64,000 nucleotides of DNA from Leucobacter tenebrionis (GTDB taxonomy: Bacteria; Actinomycetota; Actinomycetes; Actinomycetales; Microbacteriaceae): the NCBI RefSeq assembly GCF_019884725.1, contig NZ_CP082322.1, positions 2,232,001 through 2,296,000 on the forward strand, written 5' to 3'. This document shows, piece after piece, positions 32,187 to 40,548 of the stretch; positions within the stretch are counted from its first letter, which is position 1; the number at the start of each line of letters is the position of its first letter. Both the position numbers and the translations under genes were made by a program. The notes below the pieces were generated by a model. It had not been told where the DNA came from. It searched no databases and saw nothing but the letters and a program-made list of their open reading frames with translations.

Positions 32187-32791
32187 TGAACACCGCGACA
32201 GCGGGCGGATCCGCGCCCACGGCACCGAGCTCCGGGGTTCCGGCGAGAACCCACGCACCTACCCCGGGTCAGACGGTGGGCCCCTTCTTCGCCTTCGGCA
32301 CCGACTTCGAGAAGAAGCACGAGATCGCCTTCCCGCACTCTCCCGGTGCGATCGTGCTGAGCGGGCGTGTGCTCGACGGGGCAGGCAACGCCATTCCCGA
32401 CTCGATCGTCGAGATCTGGCAGGCCGATTCCGACGGCAGCGTGCCGAGGGCCAGGGGCACGCTCTCGCGCGACGGCCACACCTTCACCGGTTTCGGCCGA
32501 GCGTTCACCGACGATGACGGCCACTTCGAGTTCTGGACTCGCGAGCCGGGGTCGGTGAACGGTGAGGCCCCCTTCTTCGCAGTGATCGTTTACGCCCGCG
32601 GCCTGCCCGACAAGCTGCACACGCGCCTGTACCTGCCGGGCGACGAGCGGGCGCTCGCGCAGGATCCGCTGCTCTCCTCGCTCGGCGAGGAGGACCGCGC
32701 TACGCTCATTCTCGAGCGGACGCCCGAGGGATGGCTGCAGAAGGACATCCGGCTGCAGGGCGAGAAGGAGACGGTCTTCCTTGCATTCTGA
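32186..32791 (+). CDS. pcaG: Protocatechuate 3,4-dioxygenase, alpha subunit
   Basis: The 201-aa alpha subunit pairs with PcaH and contributes to the active-site pocket without binding iron. It has the family N-terminal TPGQTVGPFFAFG near 28-40, VLSGRVLDGAGNAIPDSIVEIWQAD, FTGFGRAFTDDDGHFEFWT, and VYARGLPDKLHTRLYLPGDE. The iron tyrosines are absent, as expected. The ATG overlaps the pcaH TGA by one base, which fixes the start within a longer open frame. It ends inside the first codons of pcaB. Confidence 0.94.
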   Translation: MNTATAGGSAPTAPSSGVPARTHAPTPGQTVGPFFAFGTDFEKKHEIAFPHSPGAIVLSGRVLDGAGNAIPDSIVEIWQADSDGSVPRARGTLSRDGHTFTGFGRAFTDDDGHFEFWTREPGSVNGEAPFFAVIVYARGLPDKLHTRLYLPGDERALAQDPLLSSLGEEDRATLILERTPEGWLQKDIRLQGEKETVFLAF

Positions 32792-34193
32792 CGCGCACGA
32801 CGGCGACACCGCGGTCGATGCCGGGCTGCTCTCGCCGATCACCGTTGGCCACGATCGGCTCGTGTCGGACGCCGCGTTCGCCGCGTGCCTCGTCACGGCC
32901 GAGGCCGCGCTCGCGCGCGCGTGGGCCGAGGTCGGGATCGCTCCGGTCGCGGCCGCCGATGCGATCGCGGAGGCGCTGCTGCCCGCGGAAGCCGCCCGTC
33001 CGGAGGAGCCCGACGAGGGCGCGGAGGGGTTGAGTACGGTCGTCGAGCTCGCCGCGCTGACCCGGGAGGCCGTCGCCGGCGGCAACCCGGTGATCCCGCT
33101 GGTGGGGATGCTGCGCGGTCTCGTGCCCGAGCATGCTCGGGCCTGGGTGCATCGCGGGGCGACGAGTCAGGACATCATGGACACGGCGCTCATGCTGATG
33201 TCCGTGGACGCCGGCGTGCAGGTGCTGACGGACCTCGCCGAGATCGTCGATGCACTCGCGGTCTTCGCCCGGGAGCACCGCGACGAGACCGCGGCGGCCC
33301 GCACCCTGACCCAGCACGCCGTTCCCACCACCGTGGGCCTGCGCGCGGCGAACTGGGCCCGGGCTGTGGAACGTGCGACGATGCGGCTCGACGACATCCT
33401 CGTCGAGCTGCCGGCTCAGCTCGGGGGAGCAGGCGGAACGCTCGCGTCGTTCGCGCAGCTCGGCGGGGAACGCGCGGCCCGCGCGCTGCCCGGTGTCTTC
33501 GCCGAGCTGCTGGGGCTCGCGGTGCCCGACGCCCCCTGGCATACGCAGCGCTGGCCGGTCACGGAGCTCGGCGACGCGCTCGTGCAGACCATCGACGCGC
33601 TCGGCAAACTCGCCACGGACGTCGCGACACTCAGCCGCACCGAGATCGGAGAGTTCGCAGAGGGAACCGGGGGCGGATCCTCGGCCATGCCCCAGAAGCG
33701 CAACCCGACCGGCTCGGTGCTGATCCGCTCCGCCGCGATCCGCGCCCCCCAGCTCGGGGCGACCCTGCACGCCGCAGCCGCGCTCGCCGCCGACGAGCGG
33801 CCGGACGGAGCCTGGCACGCCGAATGGCAGACACTGCGGGAGCTGCTGCGCCTCGCGCTCGGCGCCGCGGCCCACGCGGGGACCCTCGTGCGGGGGCTGC
33901 GGGTCGACCGAGAGGCCGTGCGGCGCAACCTCGGAATCACCCGCGGCCTGATCGTCGCCGAACGACTGAACCTCGAACTGGGCCCCATCATCGGATCCGA
34001 CCGCGTGAAGCGGATCGTCGCCGAGGCGGGTTCGGGCGGGGATCTCGAGGCACTGATCCGCGCCGAACCGGGCCTCGGCGAGATCGACGCCGCGGCACTG
34101 CTCGACCCCGCCGACTACACCGGTCTCGCTGCGCAGTTCGTCGACGAGCTCGCAGACGACGACCCCGAACCCACTGCCGAGGAGACCCCATGA
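32781..34193 (+). CDS. pcaB: 3-carboxy-cis,cis-muconate cycloisomerase
   Basis: PcaB lactonises 3-carboxymuconate to 4-carboxymuconolactone. The 470-aa protein belongs to the fumarase/aspartase superfamily. Its signature GGGSSAMPQKRNP lies near residue 300, with WVHRGATSQDIMDTA near 125 and LTQHAVPTTVGLRAANW near 180. The start is TTG at 32781 with AAGGAG 10 nt upstream, overlapping the pcaG stop by 11 nt. The ATGA overlap with pcaD shows tight coupling. Confidence 0.94.
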   Translation: MHSDAHDGDTAVDAGLLSPITVGHDRLVSDAAFAACLVTAEAALARAWAEVGIAPVAAADAIAEALLPAEAARPEEPDEGAEGLSTVVELAALTREAVAGGNPVIPLVGMLRGLVPEHARAWVHRGATSQDIMDTALMLMSVDAGVQVLTDLAEIVDALAVFAREHRDETAAARTLTQHAVPTTVGLRAANWARAVERATMRLDDILVELPAQLGGAGGTLASFAQLGGERAARALPGVFAELLGLAVPDAPWHTQRWPVTELGDALVQTIDALGKLATDVATLSRTEIGEFAEGTGGGSSAMPQKRNPTGSVLIRSAAIRAPQLGATLHAAAALAADERPDGAWHAEWQTLRELLRLALGAAAHAGTLVRGLRVDREAVRRNLGITRGLIVAERLNLELGPIIGSDRVKRIVAEAGSGGDLEALIRAEPGLGEIDAAALLDPADYTGLAAQFVDELADDDPEPTAEETP

Positions 34194-34966
34194 CGCAGCC
34201 CCCGATCCGGCTCACCGAACCCGTCGGCCCCGACGGAGCGCCCCTCGTGGTGCTCGGGCACTCGCTCGGCACCGGCACTCTCATCTGGGAGGAGGTCGTG
34301 CCCGTGCTCGCGGCGGAGTACCGCGTCACGCTGCTCACGCTGCCCGGCCACGAGGGCAGCCCGGTAGCCGAGCAGCCGTTCACGCTCGCCGAGCTGGCCG
34401 ACGCCGTCGCCGCAGCGGCGGGCGAACTCGGCGGCGGCCGTTTCTTCTACGCCGGCGTCTCGATCGGCGGCGCGCTCGGCCTCGAGCTCGCGCTGCGCCA
34501 CCCCGAGCAGGTGCGCGGGGCGGCCATCATCGCGTCCGGCGCCGAACTCGGCTCGGCCGAGCACTGGCGCGCCCGAGCCGCCCTGGTGCGCGAGCAGTCG
34601 CCCGCCTCGCTCGTCTCCGCCTCTTCGAAGACGTGGTTCGCCGAGGAGGCGTTCACGCAGCAGCCCGTGATGGTCGGTCGGATCCTGAGGGTGCTGCAGG
34701 AGACGCCGGCCGAGGGCTACGCCCGCTGCGCGGAGGCGCTCGCGAGCCACGACCTGCGCGACCGGCTGGATCGCATCGAGGTGCCTTTGCTCGCCCTCTG
34801 GGGCGAGGTCGACACGGTCGGCACCGAGGAGCGGCAGGACGAGATCGTGGCTCGGGCTCAGCGCGCGCGCAAGCAGATGATCCCGGGGGCGGCCCACCAG
34901 CCGCCGGCCGAGAAACCGGAGGCCACGGCGGCGGCGCTGCTCGAGTTCTTCGGGGGTCTTCGATGA
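34190..34966 (+). CDS. pcaD: 3-oxoadipate enol-lactonase
   Basis: PcaD hydrolyses the enol-lactone to beta-ketoadipate. The 258-aa alpha/beta hydrolase has LGHSLGTGTLIWEEV near 23, PGHEGSP, the nucleophile elbow GVSIGGALGLELALRHP near 89, an Asp in ALWGEVDTVG and the His in PGAAHQPPAEKPE. It starts in the last codon of pcaB (ATGA) after GAGGAG, and ends in the first codon of pcaC. In some actinobacteria PcaD and PcaC are fused into one PcaL protein. Here they are separate but overlapping. Confidence 0.93.
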   Translation: MTQPPIRLTEPVGPDGAPLVVLGHSLGTGTLIWEEVVPVLAAEYRVTLLTLPGHEGSPVAEQPFTLAELADAVAAAAGELGGGRFFYAGVSIGGALGLELALRHPEQVRGAAIIASGAELGSAEHWRARAALVREQSPASLVSASSKTWFAEEAFTQQPVMVGRILRVLQETPAEGYARCAEALASHDLRDRLDRIEVPLLALWGEVDTVGTEERQDEIVARAQRARKQMIPGAAHQPPAEKPEATAAALLEFFGGLR

Positions 34967-35370
34967 GCCGCTCGCTCGGCCCCGATGCGTCGGACGAGAC
35001 GCGCTATACGGAGGGCATGACGGTTCGCCGGGAGGTGCTGGGCGATGCCCACGTCGACCGCGCGATCGAGCGGACCACCGAGTTCACCGCCGACTTCCAG
35101 GACTACATCACCCGCACCGCCTGGGGCGACGTCTGGTCGAGGCCTGGGCTCGGGCGACGCGAGCGTTCGGTGGCCGTGCTGACGGCGATGATGGCGCTCG
35201 GGCACCACGAGGAGTTCGAGATGCACGTGCGCGCCGCCCGCACCAACGGACTCACGGTCGACGAGATCAAAGAGGTGATCCTGCAGGCCGGGGTCTACTG
35301 CGGGGTGCCGGTCGCGAACACCGCGATGAGGCTCGCGCAGAGGGTGCTCGAGGAGATGGGCGAGCTGTAG
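34963..35370 (+). CDS. pcaC: 4-carboxymuconolactone decarboxylase
   Basis: PcaC decarboxylates 4-carboxymuconolactone. The 135-aa protein is a full-length CMD with ITRTAWGDVWSRPGLGRRERS near 50-70, MMALGHHEEFEMHVRAARTNGLTVDEIKEVILQ near 77-110, and GVYCGVPVANTAMR containing the conserved Cys. The ATG overlaps the pcaD stop by 4 nt. It is the last gene of the pcaHGBDC run. GC-rich hairpin sequence follows the stop. Confidence 0.94.
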   Translation: MSRSLGPDASDETRYTEGMTVRREVLGDAHVDRAIERTTEFTADFQDYITRTAWGDVWSRPGLGRRERSVAVLTAMMALGHHEEFEMHVRAARTNGLTVDEIKEVILQAGVYCGVPVANTAMRLAQRVLEEMGEL

Positions 35371-35482
35371 GGAGCCGCGAAGGAGCGGGCCCCGGCGGGA
35401 GCGGCCCCGGTGAGTCCATGAGCGGCGTAGCAGCGCCAGAAGAGCCCTGGGGTGCCTTGCGTGACCGCGAGGTCGCCGACTC

Positions 35483-36418
35483 CTATCGGAAGGCCTGGTC
35501 CCTGAGCTCGGCCGTCGCGGCGGCGAAGGCCTCCAGCCAGGCGTCGAGGGCGGGTTCGAGATCGTGAGAGACGGTGCCGAGCCCGCTGAGCAGTTCTGAC
35601 CTGAGCGGGGCCGGTGAAGCGGGGCTGAACTGCTCGATGAGGAAAGATATCGCTGTATCGATGAGGTCGGCGAGCGCGGGATGCTCGGTGCGAGCTCTCG
35701 AGAGCGTATCTGCGACCTCGTCGGGCTGGGAGCTCAGTATGAGCAGGCCGACATCCACCGAGTCTTTGGGGCGGAGCCGGTGAGGGCGACGTTCGAAGTC
35801 GGCGAGGCGATCCTTCAGCTTGTGCGTCTTGGCAGTCAACAGTGCCGCGTGGCCGGCTACGTGGACCGAGGCGCGAATCGGATCCGGGTCGGTGGGTAAC
35901 GTGTCGAGGATCATCTCACTGCGATCGAAGAGCGCGAGTTCGATGCCGGAGGCTCTCGTCGCCGCATTGCGCTGACCCGTGATGCTCGCTGACCTGCGTC
36001 CTCTGCCGGCGAAGATCTCGGGAACCAGGAGGTCGATGGTGGTGCGGGTCAGCTGCGGAATGTGCGCTTCGCCCGCATACCCGTAGATGCCGGGTCGGTC
36101 GGGATGCGCTCGTTCGAGGCCGGCGCTCTGCATGAGATCGATGATCCTCGGGTCGGGGCGGACGAACGCGGGATCGACCGCCAGGTCTGCATCGGCCGTC
36201 GACTCGAATATGTAGCCTTCGAACAGCCCCTCGGCGCGGGCGTACACCGCGTGCGAGCCGATGACTGTGAGCGACTCGTGGAAGGGCTGCAACTCGGTGA
36301 CGGTCTCGATGAGTAGGCGCCTCGAGCGGGCGGTGGGGTCGAGGTGCGGTATCGGCGAGCTGAGTGACGAGGCGCGGTTGAACGAGCCGGGATGAGGGTT
36401 GGAGGCGGTCTCATTCAT
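35483..36418 (-). CDS. Nucleotidyltransferase-like protein (candidate AbiEii-type toxin)
   Basis: The 311-aa protein has an N-terminal nucleotidyltransferase-like region. It shows VIGSHAVYARAEG near 52-64, followed about 15 residues on by STADADLAVDP, matching the G-S ... D-x-D-L pattern of minimal and AbiEii-type NTases. A helical region with HAALLTAKTHKLKDRLADFERRPHRLRPKDSVD near 195-225 also fits that family, which uses a conserved Lys there. It starts with the ATG at 36418, overlapping the stop of the upstream HTH gene by 4 nt. The pair resembles a toxin-antitoxin or abortive-infection module. Toxicity is inference, and an ordinary nucleotidyltransferase is possible. Confidence 0.65.
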   Translation of the reverse strand: MNETASNPHPGSFNRASSLSSPIPHLDPTARSRRLLIETVTELQPFHESLTVIGSHAVYARAEGLFEGYIFESTADADLAVDPAFVRPDPRIIDLMQSAGLERAHPDRPGIYGYAGEAHIPQLTRTTIDLLVPEIFAGRGRRSASITGQRNAATRASGIELALFDRSEMILDTLPTDPDPIRASVHVAGHAALLTAKTHKLKDRLADFERRPHRLRPKDSVDVGLLILSSQPDEVADTLSRARTEHPALADLIDTAISFLIEQFSPASPAPLRSELLSGLGTVSHDLEPALDAWLEAFAAATAELRDQAFR

Positions 36419-37119
36419 GCTGCTTCCTTCAGCCCAGAACCAGCGCGCATCTCGAGAAGCGCGAGCGCGACATCCGCCTGGCGGCCGGGGCTCGCGATGG
36501 CGTCCATGATCGCCCATTCCTCGGGCACGTAGCGCACGCCGTTCACGACTTCTGTCAGCTCCAGGATGTCGCCGGTCATCGGCAGAACGATGGTTCCTCG
36601 ATTGCCGCCTCCGGGGGCGGTCCAGGGAAGCTCTCGGGTCGGATCGAGGTAGAGGATCGGACGGAAGGAGGGCTCTTGAGAGCAGGCTTCCAGCCCGGAG
36701 ATCGCGCAGGGACTGCCCGTCGACACGCTCCACTCCCAGACCTCGGCGAGGGTCGCGTCGACCGTGCGCGCGCCCGGCCGCTGCAGCACGGGCGCCGTCT
36801 GCGCCGCGATGCGCAGCCGGTCGAAGACCTGCTTCTCGGGGATATCCCCCCGTTGGAGAGCCCTAGCCGCCTCCAGCATGAGGCGGTCGTCGGGCTCGTC
36901 GCGCAGCTCGGTCGACAGAGTGAAGCCGATGGAGCTGAGGATCGAGGACATCGTGTCGAAGGAGGGGGAGACCCGACCCTTCTCGATGCGCGAGATGGTG
37001 GATCTGGGAACTCCGGCGAGGCGCGCGAGTTCGGCGACGCTCAACCGCCGGAGCATGCGCGCGCGCTTGAGGAGTTCGGCCGCAGTGTCCACGCGTCTAT
37101 TCTCGGCAATCGGGTGCAT
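36415..37119 (-). CDS. XRE-family HTH protein (candidate antitoxin/regulator)
   Basis: The 234-aa protein has an N-terminal Cro/C1-type HTH (about 12-70) with LSVAELARLAGVPRSTISRIEKGRVSPSFDTMSSIL. A C-terminal domain of about 150 residues has no recognisable family. The start is the ATG at 37119 (MHPIAENRR) without a ribosome site. It lies within one arm of a TGCATATT inverted repeat, as expected for an autoregulated leaderless gene. It is co-transcribed with the nucleotidyltransferase-like gene (4-nt overlap), in the regulator-first order usual for toxin-antitoxin pairs. Confidence 0.75.
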   Translation of the reverse strand: MHPIAENRRVDTAAELLKRARMLRRLSVAELARLAGVPRSTISRIEKGRVSPSFDTMSSILSSIGFTLSTELRDEPDDRLMLEAARALQRGDIPEKQVFDRLRIAAQTAPVLQRPGARTVDATLAEVWEWSVSTGSPCAISGLEACSQEPSFRPILYLDPTRELPWTAPGGGNRGTIVLPMTGDILELTEVVNGVRYVPEEWAIMDAIASPGRQADVALALLEMRAGSGLKEAA

Positions 37120-37144
37120 ATTTGCAACGAGTAGCGAATATGCA
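37115..37144 (-). promoter_or_regulatory. Candidate operator over the HTH gene start
   Basis: TGCATATT (37115-37122) and AATATGCA (37137-37144) form an 8-bp inverted repeat with a 14-nt spacer. A TTGCAACG/ATGCAACG direct repeat is interleaved. The start codon lies inside the left arm. Confidence 0.55.
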
Positions 37145-37226
37145 ACGCAGAATCGCGTTTGGAGGGTGACCCCTGCGGACGCCGGCACGGGCGACAGTCT
37201 CGGTGAGCCGGGCCCCGCTGACAGAT

Positions 37227-38822
37227 CTACCCGTTCACGATGCGAGCCTCGATGAGCACCGGCCCCTCGGCTTGGAGTGCCTCGCGGTAGGCCCGCTCGA
37301 AGTCCTCGCGGGAGTCGGCGAGGCACGCCGGCACCCCGTAGCCCTCCGCGATCTTCACGAAGTCGATGCCGCCGAGATCGAGGCCGGGCACGTCGGGCAC
37401 CCCCATGCGCTGAGCGAAGCCCGCGAGCGCGCCGTACCCCGAGTTGTTCACGATCACGAAGATCGTGCGGGTGCCGCGCTGCGCCGCAGTGTAGAGCGCG
37501 GTGATGCCGTAGTTGGCGGATCCGTCGCCGACCGTCGCGACCACGGTCGCGCCCGGCTGCCCCAGGGCGAAGCCCACGGCGGCCGGGAGGCCGAATCCGA
37601 GCCCGCCCGACGCCGGGAAGTGATACCGATTCGGCTGCGAGATGTCGATGCGCTCCAGGTAGTCGAGGTCGAGGGTGGTGGTCTCGTTCACGTAGACGAC
37701 GTCGTCGCGCACGTTCGCGTTGAGCACCTCGAGGATCTCGGTGCCGGTCATCCCCTGCTCGGAGGTGCGGGCGGGCGGCAGAGTGCGAGCGGGGCGGCGC
37801 GTGCCGCGATCCCGCACCCGATCGGCCAGCACCCGAACGGCCGATCCGGCGTCGCCGATGACCGCGCGTCCGAAGGGAGCGCGCGCCGCTTCCGAGGGAT
37901 CCTGCGTGATCTGCCACAGCTCCGTGCCCTCGGGGAGGTAGCTGCCGGGCTCCCAGCGGTGGTAGCGGAAGACGGGAGCGCCGGCGACGAGCACGGCATC
38001 GTGCCCGGAGAGCCGCTCGTGCACCGAGCGGATGCCGGGCACCAGCACGCCGGCGAAGTTCGGGTGCGCGGTCGGGAACACGCCCCGGGTCGGGGAGGGG
38101 GCGACATAGACGGACGCGTCGGTGTGCTCCGCCAGCCGGATCAGCGCCGACCAGACCCGCGGATCCGCCGCAGCCGCGGCGTCGATCTGAGGGCCGACCA
38201 CCAGCGCGGGCCGCTCTGCGGCGTCGAGCACCGAGGCGAGCTGGTCGGCGAGCGCATCGGGCAGCTCGCCGACCTGCTGCACGGAGCGCTCCAGCAGGAG
38301 GGCATCGTCGGGGTGCGCCGGCTGCGCCCAGTCGTCGAGCGGCACCGAGACGTAGACCGGCCCGCGGGGCTCGGACGCCGCCTCGAAGATGGCCTGCGAG
38401 AGTGCGCGGGGCACGTCGGAGGCTGCGAGGGGCTCGTGGGAGAACTTGGTGAGTGGGCGGGTGAGCGCTCCGGCGTCGATGTTGGCGAGCATCGACTCCT
38501 GCCCCACGGTCTCGCGCACCTGCTGGCCGGCCAGGATCACGAGCGGCACGTTGCCGTAGCGGGCGTTCGTGAGCGCGCCCATGGCGTTGCCGCTGCCCGA
38601 CGCGGCATGGAGATTGACGAGCACCGGCTCGCCCGTGGCGCGCGAATACCCCTCCGCCATGCCCACGACCACCTGCTCATGCAGGCCGAGTACGAAGTCG
38701 AAGTCGTCGCCCAGCCCGGCGAGGAAGGGAAGCTCGTTCGAACCGGGGTTGCCGAAGACCACGGTCAGGCCGCGGGCGCGCAGGAGCTGTGCGGTGGATT
38801 GGAGGACATCGAACTGCTTCAT
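37227..38822 (-). CDS. mdlC: Benzoylformate decarboxylase (ThDP-dependent)
   Basis: The 531-aa ThDP enzyme decarboxylates aryl-glyoxylates to aryl-aldehydes. It has FGNPGSNELPFL with the BFD-type Ser near 28, the cofactor-activating Glu in GLHEQVVVGMAEG near 48, and NLHAASGSGNAMGALTNA with the active-site His near 71. The C-terminal ThDP/Mg motif is VATVGDGSANYG ... VNNSGYG near 430-465. The pattern fits BFD better than acetolactate synthase. It is divergent from a benzaldehyde-type dehydrogenase. No mandelate dehydrogenase is in the window, so the natural substrate may be a ring-hydroxylated benzoylformate. Confidence 0.87.
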   Translation of the reverse strand: MKQFDVLQSTAQLLRARGLTVVFGNPGSNELPFLAGLGDDFDFVLGLHEQVVVGMAEGYSRATGEPVLVNLHAASGSGNAMGALTNARYGNVPLVILAGQQVRETVGQESMLANIDAGALTRPLTKFSHEPLAASDVPRALSQAIFEAASEPRGPVYVSVPLDDWAQPAHPDDALLLERSVQQVGELPDALADQLASVLDAAERPALVVGPQIDAAAAADPRVWSALIRLAEHTDASVYVAPSPTRGVFPTAHPNFAGVLVPGIRSVHERLSGHDAVLVAGAPVFRYHRWEPGSYLPEGTELWQITQDPSEAARAPFGRAVIGDAGSAVRVLADRVRDRGTRRPARTLPPARTSEQGMTGTEILEVLNANVRDDVVYVNETTTLDLDYLERIDISQPNRYHFPASGGLGFGLPAAVGFALGQPGATVVATVGDGSANYGITALYTAAQRGTRTIFVIVNNSGYGALAGFAQRMGVPDVPGLDLGGIDFVKIAEGYGVPACLADSREDFERAYREALQAEGPVLIEARIVNG

Positions 38823-38904
38823 GGTGGTACCGCCTTCGGGGTGACGGGTCCGCGGCCGAAGAAGCCTCGAACGCCTCTTTCAGTCAAGCATCTTTGTCGT
38901 GCTC

Positions 38905-38933
38905 TTCACAGCTCCCGCTCTGTGGAGTAGGGT
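38905..38933 (+). promoter_or_regulatory. Predicted promoter of the benzaldehyde dehydrogenase gene
   Basis: TTCACA (38905-38910) and TAGGGT (38928-38933) are separated by exactly 17 nt. They lie 64 nt upstream of the start codon in the 175-nt divergent region shared with mdlC. Confidence 0.55.
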
Positions 38934-38997
38934 CGCGGCACATCGAACACCGCCCGCACAGGCGCGAGCGTCGCGCCGCGAATCACGATGGGAATCC

Positions 38998-40461
38998 ATG
39001 ATGGCAACGTCAGCACAGCAGCCCGCCTGGCATGAGCGCCTCTACTCCGATGGTTGGCGCGCAGGGTCGGGAGGTGTGGCCGAGATACGGGCTCCCGGCT
39101 CGGGCGCAGCGCTGGGGTCGATCGCTCTGGCGACTCCAGCAGACCTCGACGCGGCAGTCGCCTCCGCGACCGCCGCGCAGCGCGAGTGGGCGCGGAGGCC
39201 CTACTCGGAGCGGGCGACCGTCATGCTGCGGGCCGCGCAGCTGCTCGGGGAACACCCGGAGCGCCTGACCGATCTGCTGGTGCCCGAGAGCGGATCCGGG
39301 AAGGGCAAGGCGGGGTTCGAGACAGGCCTGGTCGTGAGCGAGCTGCAGGAGGCCGCTGCGCTCGCCTCCCATCCCTACGGCGAGATGCTGCGCAGCGTGA
39401 AGAACCGCACCTCTCTGGCGCGCCGAGTGCCGCTGGGCGTGGTCGGCGTGATCTCTCCCTTCAACTTCCCCGCGATCCTCGCCATGCGCTCGGTCGCGCC
39501 GGCACTGGCGCTCGGCAACGCCGTGATCCTGAAGCCCGATCCCCGCACCGCGCTGTCGGGCGGACTCGTGCTCGCAGAGCTGTTCGAGGAGGCGGGACTG
39601 CCCTCCGGGGTGCTGCACGTGCTGCCGGGAGGCGGCGACCTCGGCGCCGCACTGGTTGAGCACCCTGCGGTGCCGTGCATCTCGTTCACCGGTTCGACCG
39701 CGGCCGGGCGCAGGATCGGCGAGGCCGCTGCCCCGCTGCTGAAGCGGGTGCACCTCGAACTCGGCGGCAACAACGCGATGCTCGTCCTGCCCGACGCAGA
39801 CGTGGAGGCCGCGGCCTCTGTGGGCGCCTGGGGATCGTTCCTGCACCAGGGCCAGATCTGCATGACGACAGGCAGGCACCTCGTGCACCGGTCGATGGCT
39901 GACGAGTACATCGCGGCGCTGGCAGAGAAGGCGCGCGGCATCCCCGTCGGCGACCCTCGCGACGGCCTGCCGCTCGGTCCGATCATCGACGAGGGGCAGC
40001 GCGACCGCGTGCACTCCTGGGTGAGCAGCGCGGTCGAGCACGGTGCGTCGGTCGTCACGGGTGGCGAGTACGACGGGCTCTACTACCGCCCGACGGTGCT
40101 CGACGGGGTCGCCCCCGACAATCCGGCGTGGACGGAGGAGATCTTCGGGCCGGTGGCGCCCGTGCAGGTGTACGACGACGTCGATGAGGCCGTCGACATC
40201 ATCAACGCCTCGGACTACGGGCTCTCGGTCTCGATCATCACCTCCGACGCCTACGGCGCCTACCTGCTGGCCGACCGCATCGAGTCGGGAGCCGTGCACA
40301 TCAACGACGCGACGGTCGACGACGAGGCGGTGGTCCCGTTCGGCGGTATCAAGGCCTCGGGGGTGGGCGGCCGCTTCGGCGGTCCCCAGGCGAATCTCGA
40401 TACCTTCACGAACACGCAGTGGGTCACTATGCAGCACGAGCCGGAGCGATACCCGTTCTGA
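38998..40461 (+). CDS. Benzaldehyde dehydrogenase-type aldehyde dehydrogenase
   Basis: The 487-aa ALDH oxidises aromatic aldehydes to acids. It contains PLGVVGVISPFNFPAILAMRSVAPALALGNAVILKPDP (catalytic Asn, NAD site), ISFTGSTAAGRRIG, HLELGGNNAML with the general-base Glu, HQGQICMTTGRHLVH with the nucleophile Cys near 290, and EEIFGPVAPV. ELGGNNAM and QICM are typical of the benzaldehyde/vanillin dehydrogenase branch. GGGA lies 6 nt before the ATG; the frame extends to 38899 but would include the promoter. Divergent mdlC should supply its substrate. The acid product could be 4-hydroxybenzoate for PobA. Confidence 0.87.
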   Translation: MMATSAQQPAWHERLYSDGWRAGSGGVAEIRAPGSGAALGSIALATPADLDAAVASATAAQREWARRPYSERATVMLRAAQLLGEHPERLTDLLVPESGSGKGKAGFETGLVVSELQEAAALASHPYGEMLRSVKNRTSLARRVPLGVVGVISPFNFPAILAMRSVAPALALGNAVILKPDPRTALSGGLVLAELFEEAGLPSGVLHVLPGGGDLGAALVEHPAVPCISFTGSTAAGRRIGEAAAPLLKRVHLELGGNNAMLVLPDADVEAAASVGAWGSFLHQGQICMTTGRHLVHRSMADEYIAALAEKARGIPVGDPRDGLPLGPIIDEGQRDRVHSWVSSAVEHGASVVTGGEYDGLYYRPTVLDGVAPDNPAWTEEIFGPVAPVQVYDDVDEAVDIINASDYGLSVSIITSDAYGAYLLADRIESGAVHINDATVDDEAVVPFGGIKASGVGGRFGGPQANLDTFTNTQWVTMQHEPERYPF

Positions 40462-40548
40462 GGCGCTTCGGAGGGGATCGCTGCTCCCAGGGGCGTGCGC
40501 TCCGCACTCCGACTGCTGCTAGGTTTGCGCCCGAGGGAAGGGGGCGCG

